Shown: positions 9,404-17,799 of the stretch, piece after piece | How positions within the stretch are numbered: position 1 is the first letter of the stretch | Layout: the number at the start of each line of letters is the position of its first letter | From: J089 sp964535735 | Lineage (GTDB): Bacteria > Fidelibacterota > Marinisomatia > Marinisomatales > J089 | Direction of reading: 5' to 3' | DNA length: 64,000 nucleotides | Assembly (NCBI GenBank): GCA_964535735.1 | Contig: CAZHTM010000002.1 | Span: 1 to 64,000, forward strand | Translations under genes and position numbers: made by a program | The notes under the pieces: model-generated | What the model was told of the DNA's origin: nothing | The model's input: only the letters and a program-made list of their open reading frames with translations | Database searches by the model: none

Positions 9404-9549
9404 TTAGCTTAAATCTGCGAACAAAGCCTGGAATGCGGCACTTACTATTGCTGTATTTTCTAGCCGTAGTTCTTTTGTAATAGCTACATAGAATTTAGAA
9501 GTTGTTTTAATGTCTTCGTGATCCATCCACTCTTGTGTGGCTTTTAAGT
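9404..9549 (-). pseudogene. C-terminal remnant of a tyrosine recombinase (integrase)
   Basis: On the minus strand the frame ending at TAA 9404-9406 reads DLKATQEWMDHEDIKTTSKF then YVAITKELRL and ends AFQALFADLS. This matches the end of phage-type tyrosine integrases (xDLKxVQExMGHxDIxTTxxYY), including the HxxI region and the nucleophilic Tyr in KFY. A TGA lies directly upstream of the D and the frame cannot be followed further, so only about 46 codons remain and the His-Arg core is lost. It lies about 145 bp past tRNA-Ala and reads toward it, the usual geometry for a tRNA-integrated element. The gene is dead; the rest of the element is gone or not recognisable. Confidence 0.75.
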
Positions 9550-9895
9550 CTCAAATGGAACAAACATCACGTAAAGAAAATTACATTTTTATATCAGGTT
9601 CTACTCATCCACAGTTCCTTTAAATAAATATTTCGTTATTATGAAAGACTATGATTATTCACTTTCTTTAACTAGTCAGTTCTATTTCTGTGGAATACCA
9701 TTTCGTTTGGTTACATCACCAAAATGCTCGCTCAATTGTCAATAATTGTTTTGCTGCATCTAGAGGTAGAAGACGTACTTCGAGAAGTTTGATTGCTAAT
9801 CTAGAATCGATCCCACGTTAGAATGGATTTAGGTTCCAGAAATGGGTATATTGTATACTTGAACATGTTAACTCAGTGTATTCGGAGATGTTATA
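9550..9895. other. AT-rich gene-free stretch, probable element scar
   Basis: No open frame with coding character is seen on either strand, and stops are dense in all frames. Base composition is clearly more AT-rich than the flanking genes. It lies between the integrase remnant and the T9SS protein. No second copy of the tRNA-Ala 3' end (an attR) was seen here or elsewhere in the window. Confidence 0.5.
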
Positions 9896-10837
9896 ATGCA
9901 ATATAATAAAATTCTATGGTGCTTAATAATCACTGGCGCATTTGGGCAAGTAAATATTGATGAGCGATTGACGTATTTTCCCCTTCAACTAGGTAATGTA
10001 TGGCAGTATTATTATACACGAGATAATGATGGAGATGTATCTAATGGTTTACGAAAGTATGAAGTCATCGGAGATACGGTGTTGGAGGATAATTATACCT
10101 ATCGTGTTTTGAGGGTTTCTACTATACTACCGAATTCGGAAACGACGGGTTTGGAGTTTTTAAAAATCGATTCTACCAATGCGGCCATTACTTCTCCGGA
10201 CAGTATAAGAATTTATGATCTAGGTCTCGTCCTGAATGAATTTGATACAGTGTATTCCCAAATGGGACTTTGTCGGATCTATTACCTGGGCTACGGTGAG
10301 AATGAAGCTTTAAGCGTTACATCAGATTCTATGATGAAGCATGAATATTCTTTATTGCTAGGTTCAGGGATAGGAGGGATTATGCAATTTTACACATGGT
10401 GTTACCTTTTCCCTGATATTGGTATAACCTTTTGGGCAGACGTTAGAGAGTTTCCCAATCCGGGTGGAGAAGATATTTTTATCTCTGAATCCTTGGCGAT
10501 TACCGCCGCCGTCATCAATGGGGTTCAATATGGAGAATTTGTGACGCTTGAAACGCTCGTGGAAACTCATCCGACTGTGATTTCTATATCCCAGAATTAT
10601 CCCAATCCTTTTAACAGTCAAACACGAATACAATTTTCAATTTCAGAAAGAGAAAAAATTAAAATTTCCGTATCGTCTATTACCGGTGAGCAGATCTCCC
10701 TTTTAGCTGACAGGGAATTCAATCCGGGTACACATCAGATAAACTGGGATGGAAGTCAAGTGTCAAGTGGAATATATCTCATATACTTTGAATCCAATCA
10801 ATTCACCCGGACCATAAAAGCTGTTTTAATGAAATAA
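9896..10837 (+). CDS. Secreted protein with type IX secretion C-terminal domain
   Basis: 313 residues; the ATG at 9896 follows GGAG by eight bases. A signal peptide (about 1-18, ILWCLIITGAFGQ) leads into a beta-rich body with no domain I recognise (LTYFPLQLGNVWQYYY, common in FCB secreted proteins). The last 80 residues are a Por/type A sorting domain: ISQNYPNPFNSQTRIQFSI, then GEQISLL, GTHQINWDG and SSGIYLIYF. Such domains direct export through the type IX system and attachment to the surface, and are then removed. Codon use is more AT-rich than in neighbouring housekeeping genes, and it sits next to the integration scar, so it may have been acquired. Confidence 0.85.
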   Translation: MQYNKILWCLIITGAFGQVNIDERLTYFPLQLGNVWQYYYTRDNDGDVSNGLRKYEVIGDTVLEDNYTYRVLRVSTILPNSETTGLEFLKIDSTNAAITSPDSIRIYDLGLVLNEFDTVYSQMGLCRIYYLGYGENEALSVTSDSMMKHEYSLLLGSGIGGIMQFYTWCYLFPDIGITFWADVREFPNPGGEDIFISESLAITAAVINGVQYGEFVTLETLVETHPTVISISQNYPNPFNSQTRIQFSISEREKIKISVSSITGEQISLLADREFNPGTHQINWDGSQVSSGIYLIYFESNQFTRTIKAVLMK

Positions 10838-10923
10838 AATAAAGGTATTCCATCCGAATTATTTTCAATAATTTTGATTTCAGGCGATTAGTTTTAGTTT
10901 CTCTTAAAGGAATGGAGTAAAAA

Positions 10924-11256
10924 TTGTCTCGCAATCGTAACAGTCGATTGGTGTATTCCACCGATCCGGACTTGCCGCTTAAGGAGGAGCAACCGGAGGA
11001 GAAATTCGTAGAGCCTGGTGCTCAGAACCTCCGCATCTGGCGGGAACGACGGGGTGGCGGAAAGATAGTCACAATCGTGAAAGGATTCCAGGGACCGGAA
11101 GCAGAACTGATGGACCTTGGAAAACGATTGAAACGCCATTGCGGAGCAGGAGGAACTGTCAAAGACGGCCAGATTCTTATTCAGGGTGATGTTCGGGATA
11201 AGGTGCTGACCCAGTTGCTGTCCTGGGGTTATGGCGCCAAAAAGAGCGGAGGGTAG
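10924..11256 (+). CDS. SUI1/eIF1-family translation factor (YciH-like)
   Basis: 110 residues from a TTG at 10924, preceded by AAGGAATGGAG. The C-terminal 70 residues are a SUI1 domain: RRGGGKIVTIVKGFQG, then LKRHCGAGGTVKDGQILIQGD and VLTQLLSWGYGAKKSGG. Bacterial SUI1 proteins resemble eIF1 and have been linked to start-site fidelity on leaderless or stressed messages; their exact role is unsettled. It lies three bases ahead of the acyltransferase gene, so the two are probably cotranscribed. Confidence 0.9.
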   Translation: MSRNRNSRLVYSTDPDLPLKEEQPEEKFVEPGAQNLRIWRERRGGGKIVTIVKGFQGPEAELMDLGKRLKRHCGAGGTVKDGQILIQGDVRDKVLTQLLSWGYGAKKSGG

Positions 11257-11259
11257 ACG

Positions 11260-12630
11260 GTGCTTTATCGCCTGATCAAGGCCCTGGCCATCCTGGCGGT
11301 GAAAACCTTTTTTAATCGCATTATCATCCGCCATCGTTCTCGCATCCCTGAATCAGGACCGGTCATCTTCGTGGCAAACCATCCCAACACCATGATCGAT
11401 CCGTTAGTGATTGGGTATGCCGTCAACCGAGATTTATCCTACCTTGCCAAAAGCACCCTTTTTAAACGTCCCATGAACCACTGGATCCTGACCAAACTTC
11501 GCCTGGTACCCGTGTTTCGTAAAATGGACAACCCCAACGAAACGGCGAAAAATGAACGGACCTTTGAGAAATGTTATCAAATTCTGGAAAAAGGAGATGC
11601 GTTTCTCATTTTTCCAGAAGGTGTCTCCACCGGAGAACAGACGATCAACAAAATTAAGACCGGAGCCGCCCGGATCGGATTCGGCGCAGAACAACGCAAT
11701 GACTTTAAGCTAGGCGTTCAGATTGTTCCCGTGGGCATCAGTTATTCCGATATCACCAAATTTCGCAGCGATGTGACCATACGGTTCGGACGACCGATTG
11801 AGCTCAGCGAGTATCGGGAACTTTATCAGCAAGATGAGGTGGAGGCGGTACGGACGGTCACTGGAATCATCGATGAAGCCCTGCATAAACTCACTTTGAC
11901 ATTAGAGCATCTGGAGATCGAAAGCATCGTGGAATCCATCAAGAAAATTTACCAGCAGGAATTGATGGTGGAGTTGGGTAAAGTCAAAGGGCGGGGCGTT
12001 TCTGATTTTTCCATCACCAAGGGTCTTATCAATGCCGTGGAGTGGTTTTATCAGAACTATCCTGAAAAGGTGTTAACCTTTAAAGAGGACTTGGATCATT
12101 ATTTACGAAATTTGAATCGACTCCATGTAAAAGATGAATTTTTACAACCCCGGGGAAATCCGTCACCGCTGGCCCACCGCATTCGAATGGCCTTGGTTCT
12201 CTTGGCGGGCTTCCCGATTTTTGTGTTCGGACTGATCAACAATTACATTCCACATAAAATCCCACGGTGGTACACCCAGACCAAGGGAGTGGAAAAATCC
12301 ATGTATGCCACCACCAAGATGGTGATCGGAATCGGCAGTTTTCTCCTGTATTATGCCCTGATTTTAACCGTGGTTTCGTTCCTGTCCCCGTCCTGGGTGT
12401 ATACCGTCATCTATGCTATTGCGATACCCCCCAGCGGCAATTACGTTCTGCGTTACATCCGTTTAGTAGACACTTATCGTCAGCATCTTACGTTTTTATC
12501 CATTTTCTACCGGAAAAAATATTTGTTGTTCAAATTGATCGAGGAACGAAATCGTCTGATTTCTGATCTGAATAAATACAAGGAAGATTATTATTCAAAA
12601 ACCGGCTTTGTCCCGGGAACTTCATCCTGA
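11260..12630 (+). CDS. Glycerol-phosphate acyltransferase-like protein (PlsC fold)
   Basis: 456 residues from a GTG at 11260, after GGAGGG at the end of the SUI1 gene. The first 210 residues are a PlsC-type acyltransferase domain with ANHPNTMIDPL (an H-x5-D form of the catalytic motif) and FLIFPEGVSTGE. The C-terminal half carries at least three membrane segments (about residues 307-330, 355-380 and 383-405), which PlsC itself lacks; this matches the larger acyltransferases found in Bacteroidetes-type genomes. It probably acylates glycerol-3-phosphate, lysophosphatidate or a related lipid at the inner membrane. The exact acceptor is not known. Confidence 0.82.
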   Translation: MLYRLIKALAILAVKTFFNRIIIRHRSRIPESGPVIFVANHPNTMIDPLVIGYAVNRDLSYLAKSTLFKRPMNHWILTKLRLVPVFRKMDNPNETAKNERTFEKCYQILEKGDAFLIFPEGVSTGEQTINKIKTGAARIGFGAEQRNDFKLGVQIVPVGISYSDITKFRSDVTIRFGRPIELSEYRELYQQDEVEAVRTVTGIIDEALHKLTLTLEHLEIESIVESIKKIYQQELMVELGKVKGRGVSDFSITKGLINAVEWFYQNYPEKVLTFKEDLDHYLRNLNRLHVKDEFLQPRGNPSPLAHRIRMALVLLAGFPIFVFGLINNYIPHKIPRWYTQTKGVEKSMYATTKMVIGIGSFLLYYALILTVVSFLSPSWVYTVIYAIAIPPSGNYVLRYIRLVDTYRQHLTFLSIFYRKKYLLFKLIEERNRLISDLNKYKEDYYSKTGFVPGTSS

Positions 12631-12675
12631 GATTATTGTTTTCTACTCCCTAATGAATCGCCTAAATTGAAACCT

Positions 12676-13863
12676 ATGTTGAAACAAAAATCCATATTAC
12701 TCATCGGAATTCTAGCCGTTATTGCCGGGTGTTCCAGTAAAGAAGTCAAAGAGGGTAAGCTCACTTTCGTCACAACAGCCAATGTAAGGGCTCAATTTGA
12801 TCCCTGTGGGTGAAAGGCCAATCCCCTGGGCGGTCTGCCCAGACGCGCAACCTACCTCAAAGAGCTGAAAGACAAAGGACTAACCCCCATTCTTCTGGAT
12901 GCGGGTGACGTATTTTTCGAGAACTCCGGATTACCACAATACAAGGTAACCGCTGCCAAATACAAAGCAAAAAAAATGCTGGAGGGTTACCAGAAACTTG
13001 GATACCGAGCCATCAATATCGGTCAATACGATTTTGCTGCCGGCCCGGATTTCCTAAAATCCCTGGCCGATTCCGCGTCCATTCCTTTTTTATCCGCCAA
13101 TCTCGTGGATGAAACTTCCGGGGAACCAGTATTTAAACCATATATCATTATTGAAGAAGGCGGATTCAGGATAGGCGTGATCGGTCTCATCAGCAGATTA
13201 CCGGCCAATTATCCCGGTTTAAGGCTTAAAGATATGATACTTACGGGAAAGGAATTAATCGAATCACTGAAGCCGAAAACTGATTTAATTGTCGTCTTGG
13301 CCAACGTGGATAGTCGCAAGAATCGCGACATTCAAGACGCCTTTCCCGATGCCAAGTATATATTTGTCAGCCGCGGAAGCCTTCGGACTCAACCAGGTCA
13401 AAAACAGCCGGAGGGCGGACCTTACCTGTATTCCAGTAGCATTCAGGGGAAATACGTCAGCGAGGTTCAGCTCGTTATAGCCAATCTGGATTCCCCTATC
13501 GTGGATGTTTCTCACTATAATGCCACCATTAAGAATGTGAAAGCACGGTTTGAAAACCTGAAGAAAAAAGACCCCAATCGTCCACTGGAAGAAGTCTATG
13601 CCAATCAGCCCAATGTGTTGCGATTAATTAAAAACTATCGGCAACAGTTAGAGATCGCTGAGGCCGGCTTAAAACACGCCGTGAATCGTTCAGAATTCAA
13701 ACTTGTGCCTTTAAACCGGAAAATCAAAGATGATCCGGATATGTTGGTGTTTATTGACGATGTTTTGGCAAAAGCGGATAGCCTTCAAGGAAAACCACCC
13801 GTAACCATGTCTACCAAAACCCGTTCACCCAAACCCCAAAAACGTTCTCTTAAGGTTCAGTGA
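12676..13863 (+). CDS. Candidate selenoprotein: lipoprotein with degenerate metallophosphatase fold (Sec46)
   Basis: Reading from the ATG at 12676 through one in-frame TGA (12811-12813) gives 395 residues. Residues 1-19 are a lipoprotein signal (LLIGILAVIAGC, Cys19). The TGA is codon 46, within DPCG-U-KANPLGG; related proteins that I recall carry PCGC at this place, so Sec would replace the second Cys. The rest resembles 5'-nucleotidase/UshA-type metallophosphatases: a DAGD motif at the second metal site and FRIGVIGLIS later. The usual first metal motif (DxH) is missing and GNHEFD is replaced by NIGQYDF, so hydrolysis is doubtful. The C-terminal 120 residues are charged and helical. A SECIS-like hairpin follows the TGA. 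The end overlaps the next gene by four bases. Without Sec insertion only a 45-residue stub would be made. Confidence 0.78.
12811..12842 (+). promoter_or_regulatory. Bacterial SECIS element and UGA (Sec) codon
   Basis: UGA at 12811-12813. CTGGGC (12826-12831) pairs with GCCCAG (12837-12842), a perfect 6-bp stem around the loop GGTCT (12832-12836). The loop begins 18 nt after the UGA. From memory, the E. coli fdhF element has the same GGUCU in its apical loop at essentially the same distance. These are the features SelB needs. Confidence 0.75.
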
Positions 13864-14345
13864 AAACCAGGGGTTTAGTAGCGGCTATAATCTATGGCGT
13901 GTTGGGGTGTGCGGTTGGTCTACTATTTAATAGCGTAAGGTCGGATGGTATACCCTTAGTGGCGGAATCCCTGCCGACCATAGCCGATTCCACCGTATCT
14001 ATGAATCCCGACAGTTTGTCTGGAATTCACGTTATTAATCTCCAACAAGCGAAATTTTACTATGATAAGGGGATTCCTTTTATCGACGCCCGGGAAGAGG
14101 AAGAGTACCGGGAAGGTCACATCGTCGGAGCGTTTCCCTTTCTCAATTTTATGGAATTGGTGTTCAATTTGGATACCCTTCAAACCCGAGAGGACCTGAT
14201 TATCACTTACTGCAGTGATGCGGAGTGTGGCCTGAGTAAAAACCTGGCTTACGACCTCCAGGCCTCCGGATTTACTCACATCCTAGTATTCGAAGGAGGG
14301 TGGAACGATTGGGTAGCAGCGGGATATCCCGTGGAGTCCGAATGA
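13860..14345 (+). CDS. Membrane-anchored rhodanese-domain protein
   Basis: 161 residues from a GTG at 13860 that overlaps the upstream TGA by four bases. One N-terminal hydrophobic segment (GLVAAIIYGVLGCAVGLLF) anchors or exports it. The rest is a single rhodanese domain: NLQQAKFYYDKGIPFIDARE, EYREGHIVGAFPF, the active-site loop YCSDAECGLS, and ILVFEGGWNDWVAAGYPV. Cys in YCSD would carry the persulfide; ECG adds a second Cys four residues on. It probably acts in the periplasm on sulfane sulfur or on a thiol of its neighbours. It is coupled on both sides, to the candidate selenoprotein and to the MauE-like protein. Confidence 0.87.
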   Translation: MKTRGLVAAIIYGVLGCAVGLLFNSVRSDGIPLVAESLPTIADSTVSMNPDSLSGIHVINLQQAKFYYDKGIPFIDAREEEEYREGHIVGAFPFLNFMELVFNLDTLQTREDLIITYCSDAECGLSKNLAYDLQASGFTHILVFEGGWNDWVAAGYPVESE

Positions 14346-14773
14346 AAACGGGAACTTACGTAGTCCTTTTTGCCCGAATCGTCGTGGGCGCTGTGTTGAT
14401 TTATGCCAGCATTGATAAAATCACCGATCCGCTGGAATTCTCCAAGGCGATTACCAATTACCATATGCTGCCCTGGGGATTGGAAAATCTGTTAGCCATC
14501 ACGCTGCCATGGATTGAATTATTTGTGGGAGTTGGCCTTTTAGCGGGAATCTATTTGGATGGCGCGGCCTTGGTGGCTCAATCCTTGATGCTTGTGTTTA
14601 TTCTAGCGATCGGTTCCGCCATTTTACGGGGAATAGACATTGAGTGCGGCTGTGGATTAAAAGACGGCGAAATGGTGGGCGTACCCAAAATTCTTGAAGA
14701 TTTGGTGTATTACGGGCTTGCGCTATTGATCTATTTTCGTCGAGAACGCGGCTTCCTGGAACTTCTTAAATAA
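14342..14773 (+). CDS. MauE/DoxX-family redox membrane protein
   Basis: 143 residues; the ATG at 14342 overlaps the rhodanese stop (ATGA). It has four membrane segments: about residues 7-24, 42-65, 70-95 and 115-130. The family pattern ASIDKITDPLEFSKAITNY follows the first helix. Between helices 3 and 4 is IECGCGLKDGEMVG, a CxC pair at the place where MauE proteins carry the CxC of a vitamin K reductase-like redox site. MauE and DoxX relatives work with thiol or thiosulfate redox partners in the membrane. Here it is the likely electron or thiol link between the quinone pool and the two periplasmic proteins encoded just upstream. Confidence 0.85.
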   Translation: MKTGTYVVLFARIVVGAVLIYASIDKITDPLEFSKAITNYHMLPWGLENLLAITLPWIELFVGVGLLAGIYLDGAALVAQSLMLVFILAIGSAILRGIDIECGCGLKDGEMVGVPKILEDLVYYGLALLIYFRRERGFLELLK

Positions 14774-15124
14774 TAGTTATTTTGTCGCTGCACTCCTCGC
14801 AATGATCGAGTGGGGAGAACTTTTTATTTTAGACCACATTAACTCCCGCAAGTCATTGCGATCCCGGTTTTTCGGACGAGGCAATCCAGCTTGTTGGGGT
14901 AATCTCATTCATTCCAGTACTTGAGATTCTTCGTCTTTCCGATAAATATCAGAATACGAATCTCATTTATTTTTAAATCACTTCTCCATCGTGCAAAAGA
15001 TCGGGAAACGGTCGGGTTTTCGACTGTGCACCGCTATAGACCAAATCAATAGCGAACTTTCCATTCCTTAACGTTGAACCGTTAGACGGTTACGCTGTAC
15101 CTTTTCAACCTTATTTCCCTACCT
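14774..15124. repeat. Gene-free stretch with REP-like inverted repeats
   Basis: No credible coding frame. CGCAATGA (14798-14805) and TCATTGCG (14853-14860) are exact inverted copies. The second begins a unit with ATTGC (14855-14859) and GCAAT (14881-14885) around a C/G-rich centre. This resembles the dispersed TCATTGCGA...GGCAAT palindromic repeats common in many bacterial genomes. No other copy was seen in this window. The region must also carry the promoter of cdsA, which I cannot place with confidence. Confidence 0.4.
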
Positions 15125-15952
15125 ATGACAGATAAATTAGCAAATCGAATGTTGGTGAACGTTGTGGGGATTCCAGCGCTCCTGTGGATCATCTGGAACG
15201 GAGGCCTAATATTTACTATTTTTATTACGATTGTAGCCTTGCTGGCTCTGTGGGAATTCTATCATCTAGCGGCCATTCATGATTTTGGTCAACCTCAAAC
15301 CTGGACTGGATATGTTTTGACCTTGGGCATCATGGCAATCTACGGGTTTTACCCTGAGCTGCAAGGGGTGACATTACTAGCATTCTCGGTATCAGCATTT
15401 ATTGTGGTCGTCTTAGTCGAATTGTTCCGAAACAGGCCCAATCCTACCCGAAATTTTGGGATGACCGTCCTGGGGGTATTTTACATTCCCGGATTGTTGG
15501 GTTCGTTCATCTGGCTTCGCCATTGGGACGGGATTCATTCATCCCATCTCACTATGGGTTTGTTCATTACCGTCTGGGTTTGTGATTCATTCGCCTACCT
15601 TTTCGGAAAACAATGGGGTACAAAGAAAATATTGCCCCGGGTCAGTCCCAATAAATCATGGGTCGGTACTATTTCCGGAGTGGTGGGAGCATTTCTTACG
15701 CTAACCATCATGAAAAATTTGCAATTCTTGGGTGGGGATTTTGGGTGGAAGGATATTATTATTCTGACTTTCATAACCGGCATTTTCGGACAATTAGGTG
15801 ATTTTTCCGAATCCCTGATCAAACGCGATGCCGGAGTGAAAGATTCTGGACGATTATTAAAAGGTCATGGCGGTGTATTTGATCGATTTGATTCGCTTTT
15901 ATTTGCCGGCCCTCTGACCTATGCTTATTTGGTGTTGACAAAACTAGGATAA
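15125..15952 (+). CDS. cdsA: Phosphatidate cytidylyltransferase
   Basis: 275 residues from an ATG at 15125. About eight membrane segments are followed by the C-terminal CDS signature: SLIKRDAGVKDSGRLLKGHG followed by GVFDRFDSLLFAGP, with the Asp residues that bind Mg and CTP. It makes CDP-diacylglycerol, the branch point to phosphatidylglycerol and phosphatidylethanolamine, in the inner membrane. Length is as expected. The next gene begins 11 bp after the stop, so cdsA is probably the first gene of the long unit running to 22875. Confidence 0.95.
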   Translation: MTDKLANRMLVNVVGIPALLWIIWNGGLIFTIFITIVALLALWEFYHLAAIHDFGQPQTWTGYVLTLGIMAIYGFYPELQGVTLLAFSVSAFIVVVLVELFRNRPNPTRNFGMTVLGVFYIPGLLGSFIWLRHWDGIHSSHLTMGLFITVWVCDSFAYLFGKQWGTKKILPRVSPNKSWVGTISGVVGAFLTLTIMKNLQFLGGDFGWKDIIILTFITGIFGQLGDFSESLIKRDAGVKDSGRLLKGHGGVFDRFDSLLFAGPLTYAYLVLTKLG

Positions 15953-15963
15953 ACAGGTTTATC

Positions 15964-17781
15964 ATGGAATTGAATTCAATATTGGCGACGGATTGTGGAA
16001 GTACAACCACCAAAGCAATTCTGATTGAAAAAGTAGACGGAGAATATCGCCTCCGGGTGAGGGGAGAAGCGCCCACAACAGTGGAAGCACCTTTTGAAGA
16101 TGTTACTAAGGGCGTGTTAAACGCTGTCATGGAAGTGGAAGAGCTATCCGGTCGCACCCTTTTAAAAGATGGTAAAATTATTACGCCACAGGATGGCAAG
16201 ACCGGTGTTGACGTGTATGTATCCACTAGTTCCGCCGGTGGGGGATTGCAAATGATGGTGGCAGGGGTGGTCAAATCCATGACCGGCGAAAGCGCCGAAC
16301 GGGCCGCTTTGGGAGCGGGATCCATTGTCATGGACGTTCTGGCATCGAACGACGGACGGCTTCCCCATGAAAAAATTACACGGATTCGTCAATTGCGTCC
16401 TGATATGATTTTACTCTCTGGGGGTATTGACGGCGGCACCACCAAACACGTAGTGGAACTGGCGGAAATTCTGGCAGCAGCCAACCCGAAACCCCGTTTA
16501 GGTCATAATTATAAACTCCCAGTTATTTACGCCGGTAACAATAAAGCTCGGGAAACGATCAAGGAAACCCTGGGAGAGATCACCGATCTGGACATTGTGG
16601 ACAATATCCGTCCCGTGCTGGAACGGGAAAACCTGGGACCCTCCCGGGATAAAATCCACGATTTATTCATGGAACACGTGATGGCTCAGGCTCCCGGTTA
16701 TAAAAAACTTATGTCCTGGACCGATGCGCCCATCATGCCCACTCCCGGAGCCGTTGGTTCTCTCATCGAAATGATTGCTAGAGAAGAAAACATCACCGTC
16801 GTCGGCGTGGACATTGGTGGCGCCACTACCGATATTTTCTCCGTTTTTGAAGGTCAGTTTAACCGCACTGTGTCCGCCAATCTGGGTATGAGTTATTCCG
16901 TCTGTAATGTGTTAGCCGAGGCGGGTCTGGATAATGTATTGCGGTGGGTGCCCATGGATATCAATCGGGGCGAACTGAACAACCGCATCGGGAATAAAAT
17001 GATCCGTCCTACCACGGTTCCTCAATCCCTGGAAGAATTAATCATCGAGCAAGCCATTGCTCGGGAAGCCCTCCGTTTGTCCTTCATCCAGCACAAAGAA
17101 TTTGCCGTGAGTCTGAAAGGCGTTCAAAAGGAACGTACCATTTCCGATGCATTTGAGCAATCGGCGACCGGTGAAACACTGGTTGACATGATGGCGCTGG
17201 ACCTCCTGGTGGGTTCTGGAGGAGTTTTATCGCACGCCCCACGACGGGAGCAAGCCGCTCGCATGTTGGTGGACGCCTTTTTACCGGAAGGAATTACCCA
17301 ATTAGCCGTAGATTCCATCTTCATGATGCCCCAGTTAGGCGTATTGGCTAATATCGATAAAAAGGATATAGCGGAAAGCGCTCGCAAGGCAGCCCTGGAA
17401 GTCTTTGAAAAGGATTGTTTGATTCGACTGGGCACCTGTCTAGCACCGGTGGGTCGTATGAAGCCGGGAGCCCTTATTCTCACTACCAAGCTCACTTTTT
17501 CTGATGGGCATACGGAAACCCACGAATTGAAGGCGGGAGAATTAAATCTTGTAAAAGCACCCTATGAGCCCATTAAGGCGCATTTGACACCAGCCAAGCA
17601 TGTTGATATCGGTGCCGGAAAAGGTGTTTCCATTGATACTGAAATCTATGGAGGCGTGGTGGGCATTCTCTTTGATGGCCGGGGTCGTCCCCTGGAACTC
17701 CCCGTCGAATCCAGTGAGCGTATCCGCAAGTTGACCGAATGGTCTAAAGCGGTGAATGAATATCCTGAAACCAAGTCTTGA
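15964..17781 (+). CDS. GlmL/MutL-family ASKHA protein
   Basis: 605 residues from an ATG at 15964. It contains the two phosphate loops of the actin/Hsp70/sugar-kinase (ASKHA) fold: LATDCGSTTTKAIL near the N-terminus and VGVDIGGATTDIFSVFE near residue 285. The central part (MILLSGGIDGGTTKHVVELA, VIYAGNNKA) matches GlmL, the protein coded between the subunits of B12-dependent glutamate mutase in clostridia and thought to be a chaperone or reactivase. No mutase subunit is present in this window. Instead it heads a row of six genes without known function, so here it may act as a nucleotide-driven partner of a membrane complex. Confidence 0.85.
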   Translation: MELNSILATDCGSTTTKAILIEKVDGEYRLRVRGEAPTTVEAPFEDVTKGVLNAVMEVEELSGRTLLKDGKIITPQDGKTGVDVYVSTSSAGGGLQMMVAGVVKSMTGESAERAALGAGSIVMDVLASNDGRLPHEKITRIRQLRPDMILLSGGIDGGTTKHVVELAEILAAANPKPRLGHNYKLPVIYAGNNKARETIKETLGEITDLDIVDNIRPVLERENLGPSRDKIHDLFMEHVMAQAPGYKKLMSWTDAPIMPTPGAVGSLIEMIAREENITVVGVDIGGATTDIFSVFEGQFNRTVSANLGMSYSVCNVLAEAGLDNVLRWVPMDINRGELNNRIGNKMIRPTTVPQSLEELIIEQAIAREALRLSFIQHKEFAVSLKGVQKERTISDAFEQSATGETLVDMMALDLLVGSGGVLSHAPRREQAARMLVDAFLPEGITQLAVDSIFMMPQLGVLANIDKKDIAESARKAALEVFEKDCLIRLGTCLAPVGRMKPGALILTTKLTFSDGHTETHELKAGELNLVKAPYEPIKAHLTPAKHVDIGAGKGVSIDTEIYGGVVGILFDGRGRPLELPVESSERIRKLTEWSKAVNEYPETKS

Positions 17782-17799
17782 AGTTGAAAGTCAGTTCTT

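Noticed and set aside
12976..13863. Shorter version of the metallophosphatase-like gene starting at the ATG after the TGA
   Set aside because: It would lose the lipoprotein signal and the start of the domain, which are both in frame upstream of the TGA; the SECIS hairpin explains the TGA better.
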